Assembly: GCF_000695255.1 (NCBI RefSeq)
Contig: NZ_JMIB01000003.1
Coordinates: 62,001 to 126,000 of the forward strand
Origin: Photobacterium galatheae
GTDB lineage: Bacteria > Pseudomonadota > Gammaproteobacteria > Enterobacterales > Vibrionaceae
Direction: 5' to 3'
DNA: 64,000 nucleotides
Under the pieces are notes generated by a model that searched no databases, had not been told where the DNA came from, and saw nothing but the letters and a program-made list of their open reading frames with translations. Positions 26,184 through 35,417 of the stretch are shown piece after piece. A program made the translations under genes and the position numbers. The first letter of the stretch is position 1, and the number at the start of each line of letters is the position of its first letter.

Positions 26184-27093
26184 ATTGCACGGTCATCCAG
26201 TCCAGCAGAAAACTGGAAAATGCCTGAACCTGACGGGGCTGGAATTTCCGGCCGGGGAACACCAGATGAATGCCAACCGCATCCGAATCACCGGGAGTGA
26301 GGCCGATCATCTGATCATCGAACATTAAGACCAGCCTGCCTTCAAGTACATCCTTCCGGACATCCCACCAGGATTTCATCGCGATACCACAGCCATCGAC
26401 GGCCCACTGACGGACCATTGCACCATCGGTACTGACCAGCGCAGGACGAACCTTCACCGACATCTGTCCCGTTTCAGTGCTGAAGAACCATTCATCCATT
26501 TCCTGCCCACCCCAGGCCATCACCAGACAACGATGGTTGACCAGTTCACCGGGGTGTGCCGGCATGCCCGCCTGTTCAAGATACACTGGTGAAGCACACA
26601 GAACCCGGCGATTCTTCACCAGCGCACGCGCCACCAGATTACTGTCGGGCAGATCCCCCATACGAATGGCCATATCAATGCCTTCATCAATCAATTTTAA
26701 CCGGCCGTCTGTCAGATAAAGATGAGACGACACATCAGGATGTGCTGCGTGAAAGGCCGCCAGTGCCGGTGCCACATACTGTCTGCCAAAATCTGACGGC
26801 GCTGTGATCCGCAAAGTTCCGGACAATGCCGTTTCCTCTTCATTCAGCGCCGCCTCGGTCATCGCGACTTCTTCCAGCACCCGCAAGCAGCCTTCATAAA
26901 AACGCTGTCCGGCTTCTGTCAAGGCAATGTGCCGGGTATTCCGGTTCAATAAGCGCGTTTGGTAGTGCTGTTCGATCTGATTCATTCTGGCCGTCATGCT
27001 GGCTGGAGACAATCCCAGCTTACGTCCTGCGGCAGCCAGACCACCCGATTTCACTACCTGTGCAAACAGCGCCATGTCATCAATTTTTGCCAT
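26182..27093 (-). CDS. LysR-type regulator, divergent from the ene-reductase operon
   Basis: 303 residues with the usual helix-turn-helix (DMALFAQVVKSGGLAAAGRKLGLSPASMTARMNQIE) and substrate domain. It faces the OYE/quinone-reductase operon over about 110 bases that contain CACTGAAT twice and the inverted repeat TGAAT-C-ATTCA at 27180-27190, a possible T-N11-A-like site. Confidence 0.92.
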   Translation of the reverse strand: MAKIDDMALFAQVVKSGGLAAAGRKLGLSPASMTARMNQIEQHYQTRLLNRNTRHIALTEAGQRFYEGCLRVLEEVAMTEAALNEEETALSGTLRITAPSDFGRQYVAPALAAFHAAHPDVSSHLYLTDGRLKLIDEGIDMAIRMGDLPDSNLVARALVKNRRVLCASPVYLEQAGMPAHPGELVNHRCLVMAWGGQEMDEWFFSTETGQMSVKVRPALVSTDGAMVRQWAVDGCGIAMKSWWDVRKDVLEGRLVLMFDDQMIGLTPGDSDAVGIHLVFPGRKFQPRQVQAFSSFLLDWMTVQ

Positions 27094-27203
27094 ATTCTTC
27101 AGTTTTTATGAAATGTGTTTTCAGATTTAAGCCAATTATAAATTTTTCCTGAAACAATACACTGAATGCGTCCAATCACTGAATCATTCAATGGAGTTTC
27201 AAA

Positions 27204-28310
27204 ATGCCGGATTCCAACCTGTTTTCACCACATCGACTGGGTGCATTCACACTACCCAATCGGATTGTAATGGCCCCAATGACGCGCTCCCGCACCAGTC
27301 AGCCCGGCGATATCCCGAACCGGATGATGGCAGATTACTATGCCCAACGTGCCAGCGCCGGACTGATCATCACCGAGGCCACCCAAATTTCCGCACAAGG
27401 GAAAGGCTACTCGTTTACGCCGGGTATCTACAGCTTTGAGCAGATCCAGGGATGGCGGGCTGTCACCCAAGCGGTGCATGCCAAAGGTGGCAAAATATTT
27501 CTGCAATTGTGGCATGTCGGTCGGATGTCGCATCCGTCTTTCCATGCTGACGGGCAACCGGTCGCGCCATCGGCGATTGCACCGGATGCTCAGGTCTGGG
27601 TTGTCGGTGAAGACGGCGTTGGCCGGATGCAGGATTGCCCGGTCCCCCGTGCGCTGACACTGCCGGAAATCAAAAACATCATTTCAGATTACCAGCAGGC
27701 TGCGATCAACGCGATCGAGGCCGGATTTGACGGTGTGGAAATTCACGGTGCGAACGGTTATCTGATCGATCAGTTTCTGCGCCGCACTTCGAATCAACGG
27801 ACAGACGCCTATGGCGGCACGCTGGAAAAACGGATTCGTTTTGCTACAGATGTTGTCGATGCCGTCAGTGAGGCAATCGGTGCCGACAAAGTGGGCATTC
27901 GGCTGGCCCCTTTCATTACTCAGCGTGGCATGAATGATCCGCAGGTGACCAACGCTATCCTGCTGGCTGCACAGCACTTCCAGCAAACCGGCATTGCCTA
28001 CATCCATCTGGCTGAAGCCGACTGGGATGACGCGCCGGAAGTTTCACCCGACTTTCGCAGATCCCTGCGAGCGACCTTCCGTGGCAGCATCATGGTTGCC
28101 GGAAATTATACGCCGGAAAAAAGCCAGGATCTGATGCACTCAGGGTTGGTCGATCTGGTCGCCTTTGGCCGCAAGTTTCTGGCGAACCCGGACTTGCCCT
28201 ATCGTTTACAGCACCAGCTCCCGCTGAACGACATCACCGATCCGACCACGCTCTTTGGCGGCAACGAGACCGGTTACACCGATTATCCTTTTTACAACCC
28301 AAGCCTTTAA
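27204..28310 (+). CDS. nemA: Old yellow enzyme family alkene reductase (NemA-like)
   Basis: 368 residues, the full length for N-ethylmaleimide reductases. FMN-barrel features: NRIVMAPMTRSR at 18-29, WHVGRMSHPS near 102-111, and the substrate-binding EIHGANGYLIDQFL (H and N pair) near 178-191. It reduces alpha,beta-unsaturated carbonyls and nitro compounds with NADPH. First gene of a two-gene operon with a zinc-free quinone-reductase-like gene; both detoxify electrophiles. Probably regulated by the divergent LysR protein. The nemA name is by family resemblance. Confidence 0.92.
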   Translation: MPDSNLFSPHRLGAFTLPNRIVMAPMTRSRTSQPGDIPNRMMADYYAQRASAGLIITEATQISAQGKGYSFTPGIYSFEQIQGWRAVTQAVHAKGGKIFLQLWHVGRMSHPSFHADGQPVAPSAIAPDAQVWVVGEDGVGRMQDCPVPRALTLPEIKNIISDYQQAAINAIEAGFDGVEIHGANGYLIDQFLRRTSNQRTDAYGGTLEKRIRFATDVVDAVSEAIGADKVGIRLAPFITQRGMNDPQVTNAILLAAQHFQQTGIAYIHLAEADWDDAPEVSPDFRRSLRATFRGSIMVAGNYTPEKSQDLMHSGLVDLVAFGRKFLANPDLPYRLQHQLPLNDITDPTTLFGGNETGYTDYPFYNPSL

Positions 28311-28337
28311 GAAACCCGTATGAAAGAGGAATCCCGA

Positions 28338-29354
28338 ATGAAAGCTGTCGCACTGACGCACTATTTACCTATTTCGAACCCGGACAGCCTGATGGATATC
28401 GAACTCCCTGCCCCGGCCGTTTCCGGCCATGACATTCTGGTCCGGATCGAAGCTATTTCGGTCAATCCGGTCGATGTCAAAGTCCGGGCGCCAAAAGACA
28501 AAACCGAACCCCGGCCCCGGGTGCTGGGCTGGGATGCTGCGGGGACAGTCGTCGCTGTCGGTGAAGACGTCACGCAGTTCCAGACTGGCGATGAAGTCTA
28601 TTACGCCGGTGACATCACCCGTCCCGGCACCAATAGTGAATATCATGTGGTGGATGCGCGCATTGTCGGGAAAAAGCCCCAGTCACTGTCGATGGCAGAA
28701 GCGGCAGCTCTGCCACTCACGGGGATCACCGCCTGGGAAGCATTGTTTGAACGCCTCGGTATTCCCGCTGACGGCTTCCAGAGTCCGAAAAGTATCCTGA
28801 TTATTGGGGGCGCAGGGGGCGTCGGTTCTGTCGCCATTCAGCTCGCCAGCCAGATTGCAAGGCTTCAGGTGATTGCCACAGCATCCCGGGAAGAAACCAA
28901 ACACTGGTGCCTTGAGCTGGGCGCGGATCTGACGATCAATCACCGTCTGAACCTGGCAGAACAGCTGGCAGCGCAGGGTTATCCGACTGTGGACTATATT
29001 CTGTGCCTCAACGATACCGCAGGCCACTGGGCAGCGATGACACACATCATCAAACCGCAGGGCATGATTTGCAGTATTGTGGAAAGCCCGGAGCCGCTGG
29101 ATATGGAGCCGCTCAAAAGCAAAAGCGCCGGTTTCGTCTGGGAGTTCATGTTTACCCGTTCGATGTATCAGACCGAAGATATGGCCGAGCAAGGCAAGCT
29201 ACTGAATCAAATCAGCCAACTTGTCGAGCACGACACCCTGCAAACCACAATGCGGAAACACCTGACGCCCATCAATGCAGACAATCTGCGCAAAGCACAT
29301 GCCTTGGTTGAACAAGGCAATATGATCGGCAAAGTGGTTCTGTCCGGCTGGTAA
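28338..29354 (+). CDS. Zinc-type alcohol dehydrogenase-like / quinone oxidoreductase (MDR)
   Basis: 338 residues from the ATG preceded by GAGGA; 28 bases behind the ene-reductase. GroES-like N-domain (HDILVRIEAISVNPVDVKVR) and Rossmann domain with GGAGGVGSVAIQLA near 157-170. The subgroup includes ZDH/YogA-like quinone reductases that lack catalytic zinc despite their name. Likely reduces quinones or enones alongside the neighbouring OYE enzyme. Confidence 0.9.
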   Translation: MKAVALTHYLPISNPDSLMDIELPAPAVSGHDILVRIEAISVNPVDVKVRAPKDKTEPRPRVLGWDAAGTVVAVGEDVTQFQTGDEVYYAGDITRPGTNSEYHVVDARIVGKKPQSLSMAEAAALPLTGITAWEALFERLGIPADGFQSPKSILIIGGAGGVGSVAIQLASQIARLQVIATASREETKHWCLELGADLTINHRLNLAEQLAAQGYPTVDYILCLNDTAGHWAAMTHIIKPQGMICSIVESPEPLDMEPLKSKSAGFVWEFMFTRSMYQTEDMAEQGKLLNQISQLVEHDTLQTTMRKHLTPINADNLRKAHALVEQGNMIGKVVLSGW

Positions 29355-29378
29355 AACACAGCAGCAAGCACAAACGAC

Positions 29379-29411
29379 ACCCTGCATTGATCGAGTCATG
29401 CAGGGTTTCCT
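29379..29411 (+). terminator. Terminator of the OYE/MDR operon
   Basis: ACCCTGCAT / ATGCAGGGT 9-bp stem followed by TTTCCTC. A decayed relative of this hairpin and its flanks reappears near 31520-31560 as part of the duplicated Tim44-like locus. Confidence 0.75.
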
Positions 29412-29686
29412 CATGTCCTCATTCGGTACATCTGCCCTCATTGACTTAATCCCAACAATGCTGCATCCGCCCTGAACATTGAATCATCAGCTAAAAAAAG
29501 AATACTAACAGACGCGCCTCGCTCCCACCTCTTACAGAACGACAAGTGTCAGATTCAGTTGTCTGGTGCAACCAACTGAATGCTAAGCAACTGAATCATC
29601 GACTTAATTTTAACCAGCCATCATCCGCCCTGAGCTGTATACCCATAAAAATAATTTCGCTATTCGGTTTGGCTAAGGATATATCG

Positions 29687-30460
29687 ATGAAAAAACAAAC
29701 GCTTCTTGTGCTGATAACCGCTTTCCTCATCGCAATCATTGCAGAGTCTGCAGTGGCTGGTCCCGGTGGCTCGATTGCATCATCAGGCTCTTCTTCTAGT
29801 TCTTCTTCACGTTCTTCAAACAGTTCCTATCACCGAACAGATTCTGATTACAGTGACGCCTCATTGCCAGAATTCGTCCCATTCCTGATTTTCATCGGCA
29901 TACCCATCCTTCTTATTCTAAAGCTGTCAAACACACAACAGATAAGCACTCTCAAAAAAACAGCCAAAGCGCGGTTAAATGAAATTTCTGAAGATGAAAA
30001 AATATTCGAGTGGCAAAATTTACAGCCTCTCTTTGAACAATTGATGCACCATACTTATCGGGAATGGCAAAACCTGAATATATCCGCACTGTCAAAGTAT
30101 ATGACCCAAGACTTTTTGCGGGAACAAAACGACTCTTATTTACAAGAGTGGAAACAGGAAGGATTTGTCAACATTTGCCATATTATAAAAATTAACAGCC
30201 TCGAACCTTATCTCATCCAGACTGAAAAGGACTTTGACGCCAAAAACGGCATCATCATGACAGTTGAACTAGATGCAATTGTCAAAGATTACCTGGAGTT
30301 CCCTGAGAACGGAAATATCATTGAAGGCACAAAAGACGATGTTCAAGCCGTCAGGTACTGGACTTTCATACTCAGTCAGGGCAATTGGAAAGTTGCTGAG
30401 ATCGCAAACAGACCGGGTCACGTAAAGTTCATCAACCAATATCAAAAAAATAAACATTAA
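29687..30460 (+). CDS. Secreted/membrane Tim44-like protein, copy 1
   Basis: 257 residues from the ATG with AAGGAT upstream; the frame is open 47 codons further but without coding character. Signal peptide ending AES-AVA, so the mature chain begins GPGGS. A serine-rich stretch (about 28-55), a membrane segment (FVPFLIFIGIPILLILKL) and a C-terminal Tim44/NTF2-like domain follow (WQNLQPLFEQLMHHTYREWQNLN ... YWTFILSQGNWKVAEI). The first residues likely face the periplasm and the domain the cytoplasm or periplasm; topology is uncertain. A paralogue lies 1.2 kb downstream. Confidence 0.75.
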   Translation: MKKQTLLVLITAFLIAIIAESAVAGPGGSIASSGSSSSSSSRSSNSSYHRTDSDYSDASLPEFVPFLIFIGIPILLILKLSNTQQISTLKKTAKARLNEISEDEKIFEWQNLQPLFEQLMHHTYREWQNLNISALSKYMTQDFLREQNDSYLQEWKQEGFVNICHIIKINSLEPYLIQTEKDFDAKNGIIMTVELDAIVKDYLEFPENGNIIEGTKDDVQAVRYWTFILSQGNWKVAEIANRPGHVKFINQYQKNKH

Positions 30461-30497
30461 TTTCTGAGAAAGGAAAAGTGTGTGCCAACACTCTTTA

Positions 30498-30602
30498 AGC
30501 TACTGGACTTTGACCCGTATCGACGGTGAATGAAAAGTTGCAGAAATCGCTTCTCGGGAAACCGACAGACTGCATATGCAACCCCTGAAAAATACAACAT
30601 GA
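30498..30602 (+). pseudogene. Remnant of a third Tim44-like copy
   Basis: The translation SYWTLTRIDGE-stop-KVAEIASRETDRL aligns with the C-terminus of both neighbours (VYWTFNLEDGEWKVAEIAYSQMEIRL in the second). The stop is TGA where both intact copies have TGG. Only about 35 codons remain, so this is a decayed fragment between two functional copies. Confidence 0.8.
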
Positions 30603-30608
30603 TATTTC

Positions 30609-30640
30609 CCGCCCTGTGCAAACCTCTCCTGACAGGGCGG
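30609..30640. terminator. Hairpin between Tim44-like remnant and the secreted protein gene
   Basis: CCGCCCTGT / ACAGGGCGG stem, 14-nt loop, flanked by TTT and AAA. It may end transcripts from either side. Confidence 0.55.
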
Positions 30641-30714
30641 AAACTTGTCTTATTCAGGTTGTCATATTTTCACCAGCGGCAACACTCGATGTACTGCCCT
30701 CGCTGACCTTAACC

Positions 30715-31296
30715 TTAGTAGCTCAATTCTATCTGACCAACGGATACGCTACCTTCAGCCCATGTCGTTCTACACTTGAACGTTAAGATTGCGTTGTCAT
30801 CATAGTCGTTGTTTAGCGTCGTACGGTAGGTTACGAATTGTTCGCCAGATACATTTGAGTCTGACAGATCAATCCAGTCAAACCCTTTTCCTGTACCATA
30901 ATTGAGCCACTTGTCTTGGCCGCCGTCACTGACCTTGCGAAATCTCGAAATAGTACACCCACCATTTGACTGATTCAGGTCTTCTGTCGTGCCATGAACA
31001 GTCAAATTGAATTGGCCAATATTGGCATTCAGCGGCACGCTACAATTGAAATAGCGTTCCGTTCTTAAGTATGTGGGATTAAAAATAAAGTAACCATTTT
31101 CTGTGGCACCCATTTGCTCACTTTGTTTTTGCTTTATTGCTTCTAGCGTACCGACTGTATTCGCATGCTTGTTAAACGCTTTAGATTCTAATGCAGCGTC
31201 GAGCGAACAGTGATTTTCACCAGAATAAAGCTCAACTGTAGCGTAAGCCGAATTTGCAACGAAAAGCGAAGCGACGAGTGCAAGTTTATTTTTCAT
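30715..31296 (-). CDS. Secreted hypothetical protein
   Basis: 193 residues with a clear signal peptide (cleavage after AYA, residue 19). The mature part has five cysteines (C31, then three in the middle and one near the end), compatible with periplasmic disulfides, and is rich in beta-prone residues (FNLTVHGTT, AILTFKCRTTWAEGSVSVGQIEL). No family recognised. It sits in opposite orientation between the two Tim44-like copies. AAGGA precedes the start codon. Confidence 0.75.
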   Translation of the reverse strand: MKNKLALVASLFVANSAYATVELYSGENHCSLDAALESKAFNKHANTVGTLEAIKQKQSEQMGATENGYFIFNPTYLRTERYFNCSVPLNANIGQFNLTVHGTTEDLNQSNGGCTISRFRKVSDGGQDKWLNYGTGKGFDWIDLSDSNVSGEQFVTYRTTLNNDYDDNAILTFKCRTTWAEGSVSVGQIELSY

Positions 31297-31667
31297 CCTA
31301 ATTCCTTTTAGTTTTTTAAAGTGGGCACATTACCAGAAAAATAAGTTTTAGCAAATATTCTGCTTCTTCAATTTTTATATCATTTTCTGACCAGAGACGG
31401 TTGTAAATATTGGTAATGAATCAGAAGCGCGCACTTTATTATGCGAGTCATCAATATCATCATGAAGAGGGTAAAATGGTTCTACCTGATTGGTTAAACA
31501 CAGCAGGAAAAACAAAGAACACCCGACACCACTCTTGTGATGAAGGGTTTCCTCATCGGGCACATTTACCCTCACCGACTTAATCCGAACAACGCAGCAT
31601 CCGCCCTTCACATTGAACCATCAAAAAAAATCAATCTATTCAGTACCTTTGTTAAGAGGCTATTTCG
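31297..31667. other. Intergenic region duplicated from upstream of Tim44-like copy 1
   Basis: From about 31498 to 31630 the sequence is recognisably similar to 29360-29500 (CACAGCAG, GGGTTTCCTCAT, GACTTAATCC, GCATCCGCCCT in the same order). This shows that the upstream DNA was duplicated together with the gene. A reverse open frame here (31375-31611) has no coding support. Confidence 0.75.
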
Positions 31668-32408
31668 GTGAATCCAAAGACGCTACTCATCTTTCTCGCA
31701 TCCATCTCGCTCGCCTTGTTCGCAGAATCCGCCATTGCCGGACCCGGGGGATTTTCCTCGTCTGGATCCGGGAGTTATAGTTCATATACTCCCTCTTCAT
31801 CATCTTCATCTGGCGGCGATGAGATTATCGAAATTGGTTTTTATATCATTTTCGCATTTCACATCATTCTGAGTATTCAGAGTTACATAAAAAAATCGAA
31901 TAGATTTTCAGATATGGATGACGTTCTCAGTCATCTCGTCACATTGGATAGCAAATATGAATGGGAAAAGCTCGAAATAGTATTCACCGATATCATCTGT
32001 GAGACTTATAAAGATTGGCAAGCACTGGATACAGAGAGACTGGCTTCTAAAATGACGAAGACCTGCTTTCAGGTTCAAAATAATAAATTTCTAAAGGATT
32101 GGCAAAAAGAAGGATTCACAAATATTTGTAGTATTGAGCGCGTCAATCGTCTGTCTCCCTTCGGAGCGCACATTCGTAATCAAGCTGATCTACTGAATGG
32201 CGTTACAGTCACCGTCGAGATGAACGCAATCATCAAAGACTACTTAATCAAAAATGACACCGGAGAAGTGACGAGAGGCAGTACAAATGCCGAAAAAAAA
32301 TCAGTCTACTGGACTTTCAACCTTGAAGACGGTGAGTGGAAGGTCGCTGAAATTGCTTACTCGCAGATGGAAATAAGACTCATCAATAGACTGAAAGCTC
32401 GAAAGTGA
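31668..32408 (+). CDS. Secreted/membrane Tim44-like protein, copy 2
   Basis: 246 residues starting with GTG, eight bases after AAGAGG. Same architecture as copy 1: signal peptide ending AES-AIA before GPGGF, a serine/glycine-rich stretch, a hydrophobic segment (IGFYIIFAFHIILSI) and the C-terminal Tim44/NTF2-like domain (YKDWQALDTERLASKMTKTCFQVQ ... VYWTFNLEDGEWKVAEIAY). The two copies differ at most positions, so the duplication is old. Function unknown; Tim44-like domains bind hydrophobic ligands or lipids in other systems. Confidence 0.75.
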   Translation: MNPKTLLIFLASISLALFAESAIAGPGGFSSSGSGSYSSYTPSSSSSSGGDEIIEIGFYIIFAFHIILSIQSYIKKSNRFSDMDDVLSHLVTLDSKYEWEKLEIVFTDIICETYKDWQALDTERLASKMTKTCFQVQNNKFLKDWQKEGFTNICSIERVNRLSPFGAHIRNQADLLNGVTVTVEMNAIIKDYLIKNDTGEVTRGSTNAEKKSVYWTFNLEDGEWKVAEIAYSQMEIRLINRLKARK

Positions 32409-32429
32409 AAGCTCACGCATCATCAATGA

Positions 32430-32456
32430 CTGCCCTGTTCACCAAGTACAGGGCAG
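32430..32456. terminator. Hairpin between convergent genes
   Basis: CTGCCCTGT / ACAGGGCAG 9-bp stem with a 9-nt loop between Tim44-like copy 2 and the reverse-strand MFS gene. No strong T run. Confidence 0.6.
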
Positions 32457-32468
32457 CCATGAATGACC

Positions 32469-33623
32469 TCAGATCGGATTGCTTTTTACCGGTTTTAAGA
32501 CCGTAATCGCCACACCAAACAACACAATGGCAAGCATTGCCATCCCGACCGGGCCTGTACTGTAGGCGAATCCGGCAACGCCAGACCACATCGCAACACC
32601 GAGATGCATCATGGTCATCGCCAGTGACATCAGGATCCCGCGGTGCGCTGGCGACAGTTCCGCGATATAACTCTGCAACGCCGGTGAACCCACACCACCT
32701 GCCAGTGACCACAGCAATAGTGGCGGTATCAGGACCAGCAGGCTGTTCGCAGGGAACAGATAAAACCAGACGCTGACCAGCACACAGACCACCAAAGCAA
32801 CACGCATCACCTGACGACCACTTTCCAGACGCACCGATAACCGCGGCATCAGCAGGTTGCCGATCACGCTGACACAACCCAGTGCCGCATAAAGGCTACC
32901 GACTGACCACATAGACACACCCTGTGTGTCCCGTAAGTGCTGACCGATCAAATTGAATAACCCAATTCCACCACCAAGACCAAAACACATGGCCAGCAAC
33001 GCACCGGCAGCACCGGGGATCGCCCAGATTTTACTGGGTGATGCTTCGCGTGCTTCAGGCGCAACAACTGTGTGTACCGGCAGCGCCTTTTCGCTGACAG
33101 ACAGATACCCCAGCGCCGCCGCAACCATCCAGGCACAGACGCCCAGCACCAGAAACCCAGCTCGCCAGGACAGGCTTTCCGTCAGAAAAGCTCCCAACGC
33201 CGGACTAGCAATCATGCCCAGCGTCAGTCCGGACTGTACCCAGGCGATCCGCTTCATCGCTTCGCCATCGGAGGCATCCGCTGCCAGTGCAAAGGCAATC
33301 GGCAACATACCGGCGCTGGCTAACCCAGTCACAACCCGAGTCACTAAACCCGCTTCAAATGTGCCAACCACACCGGTCGCCACAGAAGCCAGTCCGAATA
33401 ACAGAGACGCAGGAATCAGCACGGCCATCCGGCCATGACGATCAGAATAAGCGCCCAGAAACGGCGCAACACAAGCCAGTGCCACACTGTAAGTCGTAAT
33501 AAACAAAGTCACTCGTTCAGGCGCAACTCCTAAATCATTACCGATTGGGGCCAGAATCGGCCCCAGCATCAGTTCATCAGCGCCCACAAGGAAAGCAATC
33601 AAAAACAACAGAACGTTCAACAT
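32469..33623 (-). CDS. MFS drug-efflux-type transporter
   Basis: 384 residues starting at the ATG six bases after GGGAGG (an ATG two codons upstream overlaps that site). Twelve membrane segments, with the DHA1 motif A in loop 2-3 (GAYSDRHGRMAVLI at about 57-70) and motif C-like SPALGAFLTESLSWRAGF in segment 5. The ABC-F gene ends 12 bases upstream, so the two form an operon under the attenuator-like leader. A drug-export role fits a ribosome-protection partner but is inferred. Confidence 0.9.
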   Translation of the reverse strand: MLNVLLFLIAFLVGADELMLGPILAPIGNDLGVAPERVTLFITTYSVALACVAPFLGAYSDRHGRMAVLIPASLLFGLASVATGVVGTFEAGLVTRVVTGLASAGMLPIAFALAADASDGEAMKRIAWVQSGLTLGMIASPALGAFLTESLSWRAGFLVLGVCAWMVAAALGYLSVSEKALPVHTVVAPEAREASPSKIWAIPGAAGALLAMCFGLGGGIGLFNLIGQHLRDTQGVSMWSVGSLYAALGCVSVIGNLLMPRLSVRLESGRQVMRVALVVCVLVSVWFYLFPANSLLVLIPPLLLWSLAGGVGSPALQSYIAELSPAHRGILMSLAMTMMHLGVAMWSGVAGFAYSTGPVGMAMLAIVLFGVAITVLKPVKSNPI

Positions 33624-33635
33624 CTTCATCCTCCC

Positions 33636-35207
33636 TTAAACCATTGCCGCGCTTGCTGCGGTTTGTCCTGTCGTCTGTACCGACTGGATATCCACCACCC
33701 GGTCCGGCCATCCGGCAACGAAATCCTTTTCATGCGAAACGACGATCAGCGTCCCGCTGTAATCCTTCAGCGCCTGTTTCAGCGCCGCTTTCACTTTGGC
33801 ATCCAAATGCGTCGTCGGCTCGTCCAGCACCAGCAAGTTAGTTGGCTGAAGTGCCAGACGGCACAGCTTCACTTTCGTCTGTTCGCCGCCGCTCAGTGAA
33901 CGAATCGGTTGAATTGCCAGTTTGCCTGAGACACCAAAACGTGCCAAATGCTGCCTTGCCGCTTTGTCATCCAAGCCAGAACAAGCCGATTTCACCAGAT
34001 TGACTGGCGTTGCCTCCGGATCATCCCAGTATAATTCCTGTTCGAAATAGCCCAGTTTCAGCCCCTGCGACAACGCAACCTGCCCGGCAATGGGCGCCAG
34101 TTCACCGACCAGTGTTTTCAGCAGGGTCGATTTTCCGATTCCGTTAAACCCGGCAATCACGACTTTTTCACCTCGGGACAGCGTGAAGCCCATTTTCGGC
34201 AACAGCGAACGGGAATAGCCAATCTCCAGTGCCGACGCTGCCAGGACTTTCTGTGCAGCATGCGCAGCGGTTCGAAAAGCGAACGAAATCTCCTTTTCCT
34301 GCTCCGGCGCAGCCAGACGATCGATGCGTGCCAGTTGCTTTTTCCGCCCGTTGGCAATGCTCGCATTGACCCCAGCCCCATTTTTGGCGATAAACTGTTC
34401 CAGCTTATCGATATGTTTTTTCTGCGCCAGATATTGCTTGGCATGCGCCGCATCCACACTGGCTTTCTGAGCCATCGCCTTATCCACATTGCCTTTATAT
34501 TTGCAGATTTTCTGACGATCGATATCGCAGATCCCCATTGCGATCCGGTTCAGAAAGGCCCGATCGTGAGACACCACCAGAAACGCGCCGTCAAAGCTGT
34601 TCAGATAGTCGGCCAGCCAGTCGACATGAACCGTATCCAGATAGTTGGTCGGCTCATCCAGCAGTAACACATCCGGCGAGATCAACAAGAGGGATGCCAG
34701 CATCACCTTGTGCCGCTGCCCGCCACTCAACTCTCCCAGCCGGGTCTCCATCCCGAACTGAGTGATCCCTAAGCCTTCAGCCACTGCACCAATCCGGCTG
34801 TCGATCACATAAAATGACTGGCTTTCCAGCGTGGCCTGAATCGTCGCGGCCCGAGTCAGATAACTGTCCCGCGCACTTTTATCAGGACAGGCATAAATCG
34901 ACATCATTTCCGCTTCAAGGGCATATAAATCAGCAAAGGCCGTTTGCAGATATCCCCGGACAGACAACGCTGCATTCATCTGCGCATGCTGGTCCAGATA
35001 ACCAATCTGCACAGACGGCTGCCAAAGAATGTCGCCACTATCCGGCAGAATCTCAGCCTGAAGCAGTTTCAGTAAGGTACTTTTCCCCACACCGTTCTTC
35101 CCGGTCACCCCCAGATGCTCGCCAGGAAACAACATGAAATCGGCATTCTGATACAGGGTTTTGTCGCCGATGTGGTAAGTCAGATTTTGAATATTCAGTA
35201 AACTCAT
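33636..35207 (-). CDS. ABC-F family ATPase (putative ribosome-protection factor)
   Basis: 523 residues from the ATG giving MSLLNIQNL; an open frame continues upstream through a terminator and is not used. Two ABC domains without membrane segments: Walker A GKNGVGKST near 36-44 and GFNGIGKST in the second half, signatures LSGGQRHKV and LSGGEQTKV, Walker B LLLDEPTNYLD and LVLDEPTTHLD, and the ABC-F linker rich in K/R (KKQLARIDRL). YbiT/YkpA-like by linker. ABC-F proteins act in the ribosomal E site as translation factors or antibiotic-resistance proteins. Its leader with two terminators and the downstream MFS exporter favour the resistance interpretation. Confidence 0.9.
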   Translation of the reverse strand: MSLLNIQNLTYHIGDKTLYQNADFMLFPGEHLGVTGKNGVGKSTLLKLLQAEILPDSGDILWQPSVQIGYLDQHAQMNAALSVRGYLQTAFADLYALEAEMMSIYACPDKSARDSYLTRAATIQATLESQSFYVIDSRIGAVAEGLGITQFGMETRLGELSGGQRHKVMLASLLLISPDVLLLDEPTNYLDTVHVDWLADYLNSFDGAFLVVSHDRAFLNRIAMGICDIDRQKICKYKGNVDKAMAQKASVDAAHAKQYLAQKKHIDKLEQFIAKNGAGVNASIANGRKKQLARIDRLAAPEQEKEISFAFRTAAHAAQKVLAASALEIGYSRSLLPKMGFTLSRGEKVVIAGFNGIGKSTLLKTLVGELAPIAGQVALSQGLKLGYFEQELYWDDPEATPVNLVKSACSGLDDKAARQHLARFGVSGKLAIQPIRSLSGGEQTKVKLCRLALQPTNLLVLDEPTTHLDAKVKAALKQALKDYSGTLIVVSHEKDFVAGWPDRVVDIQSVQTTGQTAASAAMV

Positions 35208-35221
35208 TGTGTTACATCCAT

Positions 35222-35258
35222 AAAAAAACGGGGGCGGTATTTTCATACCGGCCCCCGC
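35222..35258 (-). terminator. Leader terminator 2 directly before the ABC-F start codon
   Basis: CGGGGGC(C)GGTAT stem with a 4-nt loop and a single bulge, followed by seven T on the reverse strand. The T run ends only about 15 bases before the ABC-F ATG, so full-length mRNA requires read-through. Typical attenuator position. Confidence 0.88.
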
Positions 35259-35259
35259 T

Positions 35260-35286
35260 TCAAGAATTTTCTTCAAGAAACATCAT
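35260..35286 (-). CDS. Putative leader peptide 2 (MMFLEENS)
   Basis: Eight-codon frame between the two leader terminators; its stop codon touches the stem of terminator 2. TTCTTGAAG occurs twice in it, 13 bases apart, giving alternative pairing options. No clear Shine-Dalgarno, so translation is speculative. Confidence 0.4.
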   Translation of the reverse strand: MMFLEENS

Positions 35287-35310
35287 GCTTTGTTTCTGGT
35301 AAACAAAAAC

Positions 35311-35343
35311 AAAAAAGGCCGGCGATGAAGGTCATCGTCGGCC
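35311..35343 (-). terminator. Leader terminator 1 of the ABC-F/MFS operon
   Basis: GGCCGACGATGA / TCATCGCCGGCC on the reverse strand, one G-T pair, 3-nt loop, followed by six T. It lies about 100 bases upstream of the ABC-F start and before terminator 2, giving two sequential attenuators. Confidence 0.88.
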
Positions 35344-35417
35344 CCACTCTCTACTTTGTTCAGATACAACACGTCCGCCTGAAAAAATCAGGTATGCCGG
35401 TTATATCTGATGAAGAT

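Noticed and set aside
31375-31611. 78-codon reverse open frame
   Set aside because: It lies in intergenic DNA that is duplicated from upstream of the other Tim44-like copy, where the frame is not kept.
35208-35276. N-terminal extension of the ABC-F gene
   Set aside because: The frame is open but passes through the leader terminator stem and starts at TTG; the family begins at MSLLNIQ.
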